Positions 56,855 through 64,000 of a DNA stretch of 64,000 bases are shown here, in pieces. Each line of letters starts with the position of its first letter. Position 1 is the stretch's first letter. Location of the stretch: assembly GCA_017848965.1 (NCBI GenBank), contig JAFIHA010000046.1:1-64000 (forward strand). The letters run 5' to 3'. The position numbers were made by a program, and so were the translations under genes. This DNA is from Dechloromonas aromatica (nom. nud.). Its GTDB lineage: Bacteria > Pseudomonadota > Gammaproteobacteria > Burkholderiales > Rhodocyclaceae. A model generated the notes under the pieces. The model did no database searches and had not been told where the DNA came from. It was given only the letters and a program-made list of their open reading frames with translations.

Positions 56855-57730
56855 ATGTCCTCCGCCAACCTGTTCCGCCTCGTCCTGCTCGCCGCGATCT
56901 GGGGCGCTTCCTTCCTCTTCATGCGCATCGCCGCGCCGGTGCTCGGCGCCGCCTGGCTGGTCTTCTGCCGCGTCGGGCTGGCCGCGCTTTTCCTGTGGGG
57001 CGTCGCCCTCGTCCTGCGCCGGCCGCTGGCGCTACGCGCCAACTGGCGCGCCTTCCTGGTCCTCGGCCTGCTCAACTCGGCGCTGCCTTTCCTGCTCTTC
57101 GCCTACGCCGCCCGCCTGACGCCGGCTTCGCTGCTTGCCGTGCTCAACGCGACGGCGCCGATCTGGGCGGCACTGATCGGCGCCCTGCTCGCCCGTAGCT
57201 GGCCGGAACCGCGCGTGCTGGGCGGTCTCGCCCTGGGCATTGCCGGCGTCGCGCTGCTCGCCGGGGTCGAAGTCGGCGCCCTGCCGGCCGGCGGCGGACT
57301 GGCCGTCCTGGCCGGGATCGGCGCCGCCGTCTGCTACGGCATCGCCAGCCAGTACACGCGGCGGATCGGCAATCTGGAACCCCACGCCGGCGCTTTCGGC
57401 AACCTGGCGGCGGCAACCCTCTACCTGGCGCCGTTGGCGTTGCTTTCGCCGTTGCCTGAACAGATGCCGCCACCTGGTGTGCTGGCTGCAGTGGTTGCGC
57501 TCGGTGTCCTGTGCAGCGGCGTCGCCTTCCTGCTCTATTTCCGGCTGGTCGCCGAAATCGGCCCGGTGCGCACGCTGACCGTCACTTACCTGATTCCCCT
57601 GTTCGGCGTCCTCTGGGGCGTCGTCTTCCTCGCCGAGCAGGTCGGCTGGCATACCCTGGTCGGCGGCCTCACCGTGCTCGCCGGCACCGCGCTGGTCACC
57701 GGCATCGGCCGGCGGGAGAAAACGTCATGA
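56855..57730 (+). CDS. EamA-family (DMT) membrane exporter
   Basis: 291 aa with ten predicted spans in two EamA halves (LVLLAAIWGASFLFMRIAAP, then the second half from GGLAVLAGIGAAVCYGIAS). Drug/metabolite transporters of this group export amino acids or other metabolites. The substrate is not predictable. It overlaps the following Ada-like gene (ATGA). Confidence 0.9.
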   Translation: MSSANLFRLVLLAAIWGASFLFMRIAAPVLGAAWLVFCRVGLAALFLWGVALVLRRPLALRANWRAFLVLGLLNSALPFLLFAYAARLTPASLLAVLNATAPIWAALIGALLARSWPEPRVLGGLALGIAGVALLAGVEVGALPAGGGLAVLAGIGAAVCYGIASQYTRRIGNLEPHAGAFGNLAAATLYLAPLALLSPLPEQMPPPGVLAAVVALGVLCSGVAFLLYFRLVAEIGPVRTLTVTYLIPLFGVLWGVVFLAEQVGWHTLVGGLTVLAGTALVTGIGRREKTS

Positions 57731-58584
57731 ACGATCTCGCCACCGCCTGCCGCCATTACGACATCGTCGCCCGGGCCATCGTCCATTTGCGCCGCCACGC
57801 GCGCAGCCAGCCGACGCTGGCCGAACTGGCCGCCGTCGTCGGCCTCAGCCCGGCCCATCTGCAGCGCGTTTTCGCCGAATGGGCGGGCATCTCGCCGAAG
57901 CGTTTCGTCCAGCACCTGACCCGCGAATACGCCCGCAGCCGCCTGCGCGCTGCCGCCGATACGCTGAGCGTCGCGCTCGACGCCGGCCTCAGCGGCAACG
58001 GCCGGCTGCACGACCTGATGATCGTCGGCGAGGCAATGACGCCGGGCGAAATCCAGCGCGGCGGCGAGGGCGTCACCCTCGATTATGGCAGCGGCCCGAC
58101 GCCGTTCGGGATCGCCTTCCTGGCCTGGAACGGGCGCGGCATCTGTCATCTGTCCTTTATCGGCGACGATGGCGCCGCCTCGCTCGCCACCCTGGCCGAG
58201 GAATGGCCGCGCGCCGCATTGCGGCGTTCGGACGAAGGGGCGGCGGCCATGCTGCAGCGCATCTTCGGCGAACTGGTGAGCGGCGTGCCGCTGCACCTGC
58301 AACTGCGCGGCAGCAACTTCCAGCTCAAGGTCTGGGAAGCCCTGATCCGCGTGCCGCCGGGCGCGGTGCTGTCCTACGGGCAACTCGCCGGCAGGCTCGG
58401 TGCGCCGCGCGCCCAGCGCGCGGTCGGCTCGGCGCTGGCGGCCAACGACATCGGTTTCCTGATTCCCTGTCACCGGGTGATCCGCGACAGCGGCGAAAGC
58501 GGCAACTACCGCTGGGGCGAGGAGCGCAAGCTCGCCCTGCAGATCTGGGAAGCCGGCCGCCGCGCGCCCGACGCGGCGGCATGA
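57727..58584 (+). CDS. AraC-HTH fused to O6-alkylguanine-DNA alkyltransferase (Ada-like, no zinc domain)
   Basis: 285 aa. The N-terminal AraC-type HTH (about 20-95; LAELAAVVGLSPAHLQRVFA and EWAGISPKRF) is followed by the alkyltransferase domain with active-site Cys in FLIPCHRVIRDSG and the motifs GSNFQLKVWEALIRVPPG and AVGSALAANDIG. The N-terminal metal-binding Ada domain is missing, so methylphosphotriester sensing is not expected. It repairs O6-methylguanine and may still regulate genes. A hairpin terminator follows at once. Confidence 0.92.
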   Translation: MNDLATACRHYDIVARAIVHLRRHARSQPTLAELAAVVGLSPAHLQRVFAEWAGISPKRFVQHLTREYARSRLRAAADTLSVALDAGLSGNGRLHDLMIVGEAMTPGEIQRGGEGVTLDYGSGPTPFGIAFLAWNGRGICHLSFIGDDGAASLATLAEEWPRAALRRSDEGAAAMLQRIFGELVSGVPLHLQLRGSNFQLKVWEALIRVPPGAVLSYGQLAGRLGAPRAQRAVGSALAANDIGFLIPCHRVIRDSGESGNYRWGEERKLALQIWEAGRRAPDAAA

Positions 58585-58617
58585 AAAAGGCGGCCCGGGT
58601 TGCCCCGGCCGCCTTTT
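58585..58617. terminator. Bidirectional terminator after the Ada-like gene
   Basis: AAAAGGCGGCC and GGCCGCCTTTT form a strong stem with A- and T-rich flanks. The structure starts right at the stop codon of the Ada-like gene and can also end the convergent DUF2892 gene. Confidence 0.88.
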
Positions 58618-58647
58618 GCGCTAAAGCCTGGAATGCCTTGTGCTGTC

Positions 58648-58839
58648 TCAGTCCTTCTTCAGCGGGCAGGTGTTCAGGCCGATCAGCGGATAGAGCGGGC
58701 ACCAGCCCATCAGGCCGGTGGCCAGGGGAACGACGCCGATCCAGGCCCAGACCGGGCCACCGGTGAGCGCCCAGGCGATCAGGGCGATGCCGGCCACGAT
58801 ACGCAGGATTTTGTCGATGCCGCCAACATTGCTTTTCAT
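58648..58839 (-). CDS. DUF2892 small membrane protein
   Basis: 63 aa with two hydrophobic spans (LRIVAGIALIAWALTGG and AWIGVVPLATGLMGWCPLYP) and the DUF2892/YgaP-tail signature ending LIGLNTCPLKK. In other bacteria this domain accompanies rhodanese sulfurtransferases. Two Cys residues lie in the second half. It is directly downstream of the Crp-family gene, which may control it. Confidence 0.88.
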   Translation of the reverse strand: MKSNVGGIDKILRIVAGIALIAWALTGGPVWAWIGVVPLATGLMGWCPLYPLIGLNTCPLKKD

Positions 58840-58910
58840 GATGTGTTCTCCAAGAGGTGAGTAGACGGTGCCAATTTAGCCGCGCCGCGCCACGCAGTAT
58901 GTAACCTGGG

Positions 58911-59588
58911 TCACACAGCGGCAAGCTTGTTCAGGCCGTCGCGGTCGATCACCGTCAATTGTTCGCGGCCGAGGCTGACCAGCCCTTGGGCGGCGAAGCC
59001 CTTGAGCAGGCGGCTGACGATCTCGCGCACGCTGCCCAGTTCGTCGGCCAGTTGCTGGTGCGTGATGTTCAGCGTATCGGCGTGGCGGGCCAGGATCAGC
59101 TTGGCCAGGCGCTGGTCGAGGCGGGCGAAGGCGACTTCCTCGACCAGTTGCATCAGTTCGCCGATGCGCTCGGAAAACAGGTGGAAGACGAAATCGCGGA
59201 ACGGCGCGTGCTCGACCAGCAGCCGCCCGAATTCGCCGACCGGCAGGGCGAGCAGGGTGAGCGGGGTTTCGGCGATGCCGCGCGCGTTGTAGTCGGTGTG
59301 GCCGAGCAGGCAGGACGAGGAGATGATGCACGAGCCACCGGGCGTGACCCGGTAGAGCAGCAGTTCGCGGCCGCTGCTGGCCTGCTTGACGACCTTGATG
59401 CTGCCGTCGAGCAGCAGCGGGAAGCCGGCGCAGGGCTGATGCTCGGAGAAGACGCAGGCGCCGGCGGGCAGCCGGATTTGCGCCGACGGTTGCAGCAGAC
59501 GGTCGAGGCGCGCTGGCGGCAGGTTGGCCAGGGCGGGATAGAGACCGAGCAGGGTGGCGCGGTCCACGCTGGAAGCTGTCTGGCTCAA
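58911..59588 (-). CDS. Crp/Fnr-family transcription regulator
   Basis: About 225 aa with an N-terminal cyclic-nucleotide-type sensor domain (LPAGACVFSEHQPCAGFPLL) and a C-terminal Crp HTH (LNITHQQLADELGSVREIVS). There is no N-terminal Fnr four-Cys cluster, but GGSCIISSSCLLGHTDYNA carries a Cys pair that may sense redox or sulfur species. The start is TTG 59588, overlapping the xthA stop as TTGA, or GTG 59567. It is the last gene of the grx-xthA-crp unit. Confidence 0.88.
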   Translation of the reverse strand: MSQTASSVDRATLLGLYPALANLPPARLDRLLQPSAQIRLPAGACVFSEHQPCAGFPLLLDGSIKVVKQASSGRELLLYRVTPGGSCIISSSCLLGHTDYNARGIAETPLTLLALPVGEFGRLLVEHAPFRDFVFHLFSERIGELMQLVEEVAFARLDQRLAKLILARHADTLNITHQQLADELGSVREIVSRLLKGFAAQGLVSLGREQLTVIDRDGLNKLAAV

Positions 59589-60349
59589 CTGAGTGTTGCC
59601 CAGACCGGGGCGTGGTCGGACGGGCGTTCGCGCTTGCGTGGCGCGCGGTCGACGCCGGCTGCCGTGCATCTGTCGGCGAGCGGCTGGGAGAGCAGGATCA
59701 GGTCGATGCGCAGGCCGAGGTTCTTCTGGAAGCCGAGCATCCGGTAATCCCACCACGAGAAGGTCTTTTCCGGTTGTTCGAACAGGCGGAAGCTGTCGCA
59801 CAGGCCGAGCGCCAGCAGGCGGCGGAAGGCGGCACGCTCCGGTTCGGAAACCAGGATGCAGTCGCGCCAGCGCTCTGGGTCGTGCACGTCGCGGTCGTCG
59901 GGGGCGATGTTGTAGTCGCCGCACAGCGCCAGTTGCGGGTGGCGCTGCAGTTCGCCGTCCAGCCATTCGGCCAGCGCGTCGAGCCAGCGCAGCTTGTAGT
60001 CATACTTGTCGCAGCCGACTTCCTGGCCGTTCGGCATGTAGGCGCCGACGACGCGTACGCCATCTACAGTGCCGGAAATCAGGCGCTTCTGCTCGTCCGG
60101 GAAATGCGGATTGCCGTAGACGACGTCCTCGATCGGCGAGCGGGCGAGCAGGGCGACGCCGTTGTAGGTCTTCTGCCCGGAGAAGGCGACGTGGTAGCCG
60201 GCGGCCTCGATTTCGGCGCGCGGGAAGTTGGCGTCCTCGAGCTTGAGTTCCTGCAGGCAGACGACATCGGGTGCCGCTTCCGCCAGCCAGTCGAGCAGGT
60301 GCGGCAGGCGGACCTTCAGCGAGTTAACGTTCCACGAGGCGATCTTCAA
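59585..60349 (-). CDS. xthA: Exodeoxyribonuclease III
   Basis: 254 aa Mg-dependent exonuclease/AP endonuclease. It has KIASWNVNSLKVRLPHLLDW, VCLQELKLEDANFP, AFSGQKTYNGVALL, ALCGDYNIAPDDRDV, RIDLILLSQPLADRC and the catalytic SDHAPVW. It acts in base-excision repair. It overlaps the genes on both sides. Confidence 0.96.
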   Translation of the reverse strand: MKIASWNVNSLKVRLPHLLDWLAEAAPDVVCLQELKLEDANFPRAEIEAAGYHVAFSGQKTYNGVALLARSPIEDVVYGNPHFPDEQKRLISGTVDGVRVVGAYMPNGQEVGCDKYDYKLRWLDALAEWLDGELQRHPQLALCGDYNIAPDDRDVHDPERWRDCILVSEPERAAFRRLLALGLCDSFRLFEQPEKTFSWWDYRMLGFQKNLGLRIDLILLSQPLADRCTAAGVDRAPRKRERPSDHAPVWATLS

Positions 60350-60810
60350 GGTTTTTTCCCGGGCAGCGGCGGGTAGCCGGCGAGGTCGAGCAGGTTGTCG
60401 TAGGCCGCGCCGTTGTAACCGCGGAAGGAACGGAGGCCGACCTTGAGCGACGGTACGAAGGTGTCGCCGACCAGCGCCTTCAGTTCATCGAATTGCGCCG
60501 CTGTCTGCGCCATCGTCTCGGTGAAGGGAACCCGGCGCTTCTGCAGCAGTTCGCGCGCCTGGCGGCATTCGTCGATGCAGTCGGCGGTGGTGTACAGCGT
60601 CACCGGATGTTTTTGCGCCGCCAGCTTGGTGGCGAAGGGCAGGCCGTCGTCTGCCTGCGCCTTGCCGCCTGCCTTCTCGACGTTGCGCGCCTGACCCGGC
60701 GGCGGTTCGTCGGAAATCACCGTGCGCCCCTGCGCATCGGTCCATCGGTAAGCTTGCGCCTGGGCACCGGCACAGCACAGCAGCAGGCAGAGAACGAGCA
60801 GTCTGGACAT
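60346..60810 (-). CDS. Exported DUF4124-glutaredoxin-like protein
   Basis: 154 aa with a signal peptide (LLVLCLLLCCAGAQAQA), the DUF4124 motif YRWTDAQGRTVISDEPP and a glutaredoxin-like domain (VTLYTTADCIDECRQARELL). The usual CxxC is replaced by a spaced CIDEC, with the VPSLKVG cis-Pro motif kept. It probably acts in periplasmic thiol chemistry. It overlaps xthA by 4 bp. Confidence 0.87.
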   Translation of the reverse strand: MSRLLVLCLLLCCAGAQAQAYRWTDAQGRTVISDEPPPGQARNVEKAGGKAQADDGLPFATKLAAQKHPVTLYTTADCIDECRQARELLQKRRVPFTETMAQTAAQFDELKALVGDTFVPSLKVGLRSFRGYNGAAYDNLLDLAGYPPLPGKKP

Positions 60811-60833
60811 GAAAGGGCCTCTCCGAGCGGAAA

Positions 60834-62888
60834 TCAGGCCGCAATCATACCGCTATGGCGGAGCAGTGCGTCGGGGCTCGGTTCGCGGCCGCGGAAGGCC
60901 TTGAAGTTCTCCAGCGCCGGCCGTTCGCCGCCGCGCGACAGGATTTCTTCCAGGAAACGCCGGCCGACCACCGGGTCGAACGGATCGCCGGCTTCCTCGA
61001 AGGCCGCGTAGCAGTCGGCCGACAGCACTTCCGCCCACTTGTAGCTGTAGTAGCCGGCCGCGTAGCCGCCGCCGAAGATGTGCGAGAAGCTGTTCGGGAA
61101 GCGGTGCCATGCGGGCGGAATCAGCACGGCGACTTCGCGGCGGACTTCGTCGAGCAGGTCCATCACCGTCCGCTCGCCCTTGGGGTCGAATTCGTAGTGC
61201 AGGCGCATGTCGAAGATCGAGAATTCGATCTGGCGCACGGTCATCATCCCGCTCTGGAAGTTCTTCGCCGCCAGCATCTTGTCGTAGAGCGCGCGCGGCA
61301 GCGGTTCGCCGCTGTCCACATGGGCGGTCATCCCCTGCAGCACGTCCCATTCCCAGCAGTAGTTTTCCATGAACTGCGACGGCAGCTCGACGGCGTCCCA
61401 CTCGACGCCGTGGATGCCGGAAACGCCCAGTTCCTCACCGCGCGCCAGCAGGTGGTGCAGGCCGTGGCCGGTTTCATGGAACAGGGTGATCACTTCGTCG
61501 TGCGTGAAGGTGGCTGGTTTGCCGCCGACCGGGCGGGCGAAGTTGCAGTTCAGGTAGGCGATCGGCTTCTGGATGCCGCCGGCCGCCCGCTTGCGCGAGC
61601 GTGCTTCGTCCATCCAGGCGCCGCCGCGCTTGGTTTCGCGGGCGTAGAGGTCCATGTAGAACTGGCCGACCAGGTCGCCGGCCGGCGTCTCGATGCGGTA
61701 GAAGCGCACGTCCTCGTGCCAGACCGGCGCCATGTCTTCCTTGACCTTGACCGTGAACAGGCTCTCGATGACCTGGAACAGGCCGGCGATCACCTTGGGC
61801 TCGGTGAAGTACTGCTTCACTTCCTGCTCGGAGAAGGCGTAGCGCGCCTGCATCAGCTTTTCGGAAGCGTAGGCGGCGTCCCAGGGCTGGAAGTCGGCGA
61901 GGCCGAGTTCGTCCTTGGCGAAGGCCTTCAGTTCGGCGATGTCCTTCTCGGCGAAGGGCTTGGCCTTTTTCGCCATGTCGCGCAGGAAGTCGAGCACCTG
62001 CGCCGGCGTGTCGGCCATCTTGGTGTACAGCGAGACTTCGGCGAAGTTGTTGAAGCCGAGCATGGCCGCGTCCTCGGCCTTGAGTTCGAGCAGGCGCTTC
62101 ATGATCGGGCCGTTGTCCCATTCCGGCTTCGAGTAGCCGTTGTCGATCTCGGCGGCGCGCGTCGCGTAGGCGCGGTACATGCGGGCGCGCAGTTCGCGGT
62201 TGTCGGCGTACTGCATCAGCGGGCCGTAGGACGGCGCGTGCAGGGTGAATTTCCAGCCCTCGACACCGGCCTTCTCGGCGGCTTCGCGGGCGGCGTCCTT
62301 GGCGTAGTCGGGCAGGCCGGCGAGCAGCGTCTCGTCGGTGACGATTTCGGCGAAGGCGTTGGTCGCGTCGAGGATGTTTTCCGAGAACTTGGCGGAAAGC
62401 TGCGACAGCTCTTCCATGATCGCCTGGAAGCGCGGCTTCTGGTCTTCCGGCAGTTCGGCGCCGCCGAGACGGAAATCGCGGATCTCGTTATCGACGATCT
62501 TCCGGCGTTCGGCGGAGAGCGTGGCGTATTCCGGGCTCTGCTTCAGCGCCCGGTACTTGTCGAACAGCTTCAGGTTCTGGCCGAGTTCGGTGTAGAAGCG
62601 CGAGACTTCCGGCAGCATCTCGTTGTAGGCCTCGCGCCAGGCCGGCACGTCATTGACCGAGTGCAGGTGGCCGACAACGCCCCAGGCGCGGCCGAAACCT
62701 TCCAGGCCGTCGCTCAGGGCGCCGGCGAAGTCGGCCCAGGTGGCCGGCGTGCTGTCGGCAGTCAGGCGGTCGACCAGGGCGCGGCCGTCGGCGAGTAGCT
62801 GGGTGATCGCCGGTTTGACGTGTTCCGGCTGGATCAGATCGAAGCGGGGTAGGTCGGTGAAATCGAGCAGGGGATTGGTGGCGGTCAT
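60834..62888 (-). CDS. prlC: Oligopeptidase A
   Basis: 684 aa from ATG 62888; an upstream in-frame TTG is less likely. An M3-family zinc peptidase with the HExxH motif in TLFHETGHGLHHLLA, the partner Glu region SGIHGVEWDAVELPSQFMEN and the end FGGGYAAGYYSYKWAEVLSA. It degrades cytoplasmic oligopeptides, including cleaved signal peptides. Confidence 0.96.
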   Translation of the reverse strand: MTATNPLLDFTDLPRFDLIQPEHVKPAITQLLADGRALVDRLTADSTPATWADFAGALSDGLEGFGRAWGVVGHLHSVNDVPAWREAYNEMLPEVSRFYTELGQNLKLFDKYRALKQSPEYATLSAERRKIVDNEIRDFRLGGAELPEDQKPRFQAIMEELSQLSAKFSENILDATNAFAEIVTDETLLAGLPDYAKDAAREAAEKAGVEGWKFTLHAPSYGPLMQYADNRELRARMYRAYATRAAEIDNGYSKPEWDNGPIMKRLLELKAEDAAMLGFNNFAEVSLYTKMADTPAQVLDFLRDMAKKAKPFAEKDIAELKAFAKDELGLADFQPWDAAYASEKLMQARYAFSEQEVKQYFTEPKVIAGLFQVIESLFTVKVKEDMAPVWHEDVRFYRIETPAGDLVGQFYMDLYARETKRGGAWMDEARSRKRAAGGIQKPIAYLNCNFARPVGGKPATFTHDEVITLFHETGHGLHHLLARGEELGVSGIHGVEWDAVELPSQFMENYCWEWDVLQGMTAHVDSGEPLPRALYDKMLAAKNFQSGMMTVRQIEFSIFDMRLHYEFDPKGERTVMDLLDEVRREVAVLIPPAWHRFPNSFSHIFGGGYAAGYYSYKWAEVLSADCYAAFEEAGDPFDPVVGRRFLEEILSRGGERPALENFKAFRGREPSPDALLRHSGMIAA

Positions 62889-62907
62889 GGTCTTTTCGCG
62901 GGGCAAG

Positions 62908-62932
62908 AAAAAGGGGCGGTCGCTGCCGCCCC
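62908..62932 (-). terminator. Intrinsic terminator of the DUF2189 gene
   Basis: On the minus strand GGGGCGG-CAGCGA-CCGCCCC is followed by TTTTT. It stands between the DUF2189 gene and prlC, so prlC probably has its own promoter. Confidence 0.85.
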
Positions 62933-62951
62933 GTGTTTGGCGTCAAGCGTC

Positions 62952-63725
62952 CTATTCTACTAGCTCGCGGTAGGCGTGCCACGAAGCGTGACCGAGCATC
63001 GGCATGAGGACGACGAGGCCGAAGAGCAGGGTGGCGAAGCCGGTCAGCGTCAGGATCACGATCAGCACCGCCCACAGCGCCAGCGGCCCGGGGTTGGCGA
63101 CGACCGCGCGCAGGCTGGTGGCCATCGCGGTCACCGGGTCGCATTCCCGGTCGACCATCATCGGCACCGAAACCACGGTCAGCGCGAAGACGAAGGCGGC
63201 GAGCAGCGCGCCGAGGCCGAGCCAGGTCAGGCTGAAGAGCAGGTGTTCGCCGGAGAACAGCAGTTCGTTGAGATAGACGCTGGCGGAGTTGGCCGAGGTG
63301 GCGCCGAGCAGCGCGAAGGAGATCGCCGAAAAACGTTCCCAGAGCGTGGCGATCAGTGCCAGCAGCAGGCCGAACAGCGCCAGCGACTGGAAGTTGTGGC
63401 GGAAGACGCGCAGCGATTCGACGAAGATCGGCTTTTCGCCGTTGCCGCTGGCGCGACTCAGCTCGTAAAGGCCGGCGGCGAGCAGCGGCGCGACGAAGAA
63501 GAAGCCGGAAATCGACAGCGCCAGCAGGTGCGGGTGTTCGAGCAGGGCAAGGATGATCAGGTCGCCGCCCAGCGCGAAGAGCAGGCCGTAGGCGAGCGAG
63601 GCGATCGGCGTCCGGCGGATGTCCTGCCAGCCGGCTTCCAGCCAGCGGCTGGGGGCGCGGGCATCGACGCGGCGGATCGCCGGCAGGTCGTGCCCGAAAC
63701 TGTGGAAGCTTGAAGGGGCGTGCAT
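62952..63725 (-). CDS. DUF2189 integral membrane protein
   Basis: 257 aa with six predicted spans and the DUF2189 features WLEAGWQDIRRTPIASLAYG at the N-terminus and MLGHASWHAYRELV at the C-terminus. The family is widespread in proteobacteria with unknown function; some members are called cytochrome c oxidase subunit I-like without proof. Confidence 0.88.
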   Translation of the reverse strand: MHAPSSFHSFGHDLPAIRRVDARAPSRWLEAGWQDIRRTPIASLAYGLLFALGGDLIILALLEHPHLLALSISGFFFVAPLLAAGLYELSRASGNGEKPIFVESLRVFRHNFQSLALFGLLLALIATLWERFSAISFALLGATSANSASVYLNELLFSGEHLLFSLTWLGLGALLAAFVFALTVVSVPMMVDRECDPVTAMATSLRAVVANPGPLALWAVLIVILTLTGFATLLFGLVVLMPMLGHASWHAYRELVE

Positions 63726-63770
63726 GTCGAACTCCTGAACGATGCGGACATCCCTTCAGACCATGGGCAA

Positions 63771-63790
63771 GGGCCGGAGGTTCCCGGCCC
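63771..63790 (-). terminator. Intrinsic terminator-like hairpin after purC
   Basis: GGGCCGG and CCGGCCC form a perfect 7-bp stem with a 6-nt loop, about 10 bp after the purC stop on the minus strand. Only TTG follows, so it is weaker than a classic terminator. Confidence 0.6.
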
Positions 63791-63799
63791 GTGCCCGGT

Positions 63800-64000
63800 T
63801 TACAGCGTCTGGCCGGTCAGCTTCTCGAAGGCTTCGACGTACTTGGCGCTGGTGCGGGCGACGACTTCCGCCGGCAGTGCCGGTCCCGGTGCCTTCTTGT
63901 TCCAGTCCAGGGTTTCCAGGTAGTCGCGCACGTACTGCTTGTCGTAGGACGGCGGGTTGCTGCCTTCGGCGTACTGGTCGGCCGGCCAGAAACGCGAGGA
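63800..64000 (-). CDS. purC: SAICAR synthetase, C-terminal part (cut by the right edge)
   Basis: The last 66 codons are visible. They match the PurC C-terminus of the eukaryote-like long form: [40 protein letters not shown], then the stop at 63800. The enzyme joins aspartate to CAIR in purine synthesis. The rest lies beyond the window. Confidence 0.9.
   Translation of the reverse strand, partial: SSRFWPADQYAEGSNPPSYDKQYVRDYLETLDWNKKAPGPALPAEVVARTSAKYVEAFEKLTGQTL

Overview
The window is GC-rich, densely packed proteobacterial chromosome. The purine genes, fis-dusB, the lptD-surA-pdxA-rsmA block, a beta-type Tad locus with a DUF3613 gene and the overall gene style suggest a betaproteobacterium, probably in the Rhodocyclales (Azonexus/Dechloromonas-like). 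That placement is an inference from gene content, not from a marker gene. No rRNA, tRNA, CRISPR array or insertion sequence was found.

Left accessory part (1-14.6 kb). The minus strand opens with the N-terminal 1220 codons of a giant LapA-type adhesin. It has a retention module, a TAAG motif like the LapG protease site, and ten Ig-like repeats that each carry an EF-hand-like loop. A class I cyclic-di-GMP riboswitch with its own promoter faces the other way. It reads into a 79-aa membrane protein and a REC-PAS-PAS-GGDEF diguanylate cyclase. Next, on the minus strand, come TolC, a CvaB-type ABC exporter with an active-looking C39 peptidase, and an HlyD-family adaptor. Upstream of these are three tiny genes for double-glycine-leader peptides whose mature parts are Gly/Leu/Val-rich 11-residue repeats. 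A divergent PAS histidine kinase and a single-domain response regulator follow.

Tad pilus part (14.6-25.9 kb). A strong sigma70-like promoter precedes flp. Then come tadV, tadE, rcpC, rcpA, tadZ, tadA, tadB, tadC, tadD, a gene for an HTH-receiver fusion, a DUF3613 gene and tadG, ending in a terminator. This would build a surface pilus for adhesion.

Housekeeping part (25.9-64 kb). Minus-strand group: two M16 peptidase-family genes, rsmD, coaD and a ferredoxin. Plus strand: ftsY-ftsE-ftsX, a 500-bp repeat-like intergenic stretch, and a large sensor with a GGDQF domain and an EAL domain. A decayed GGDEF gene follows, then dusB-fis-purH-purD (minus) and a subtilisin autotransporter (plus). The next minus-strand run is amgK, murU, dinD, pepP, ubiH, menA, hpt. 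After it come lptD-surA-pdxA, rsmA, an EamA exporter and an Ada-like gene (plus). The window ends on the minus strand with a DUF2892 protein, a grx-xthA-Crp group, prlC, a DUF2189 membrane protein and the 3' end of purC.

A common thread on the left is surface attachment and cyclic-di-GMP: one riboswitch, one cyclase, one probable phosphodiesterase, one dead cyclase, a LapG-type adhesin and a Tad pilus. The least explained unit is the three-peptide glycine-repeat export operon. It resembles glycine-zipper bacteriocin systems such as Caulobacter Cdz, but no immunity gene is visible.
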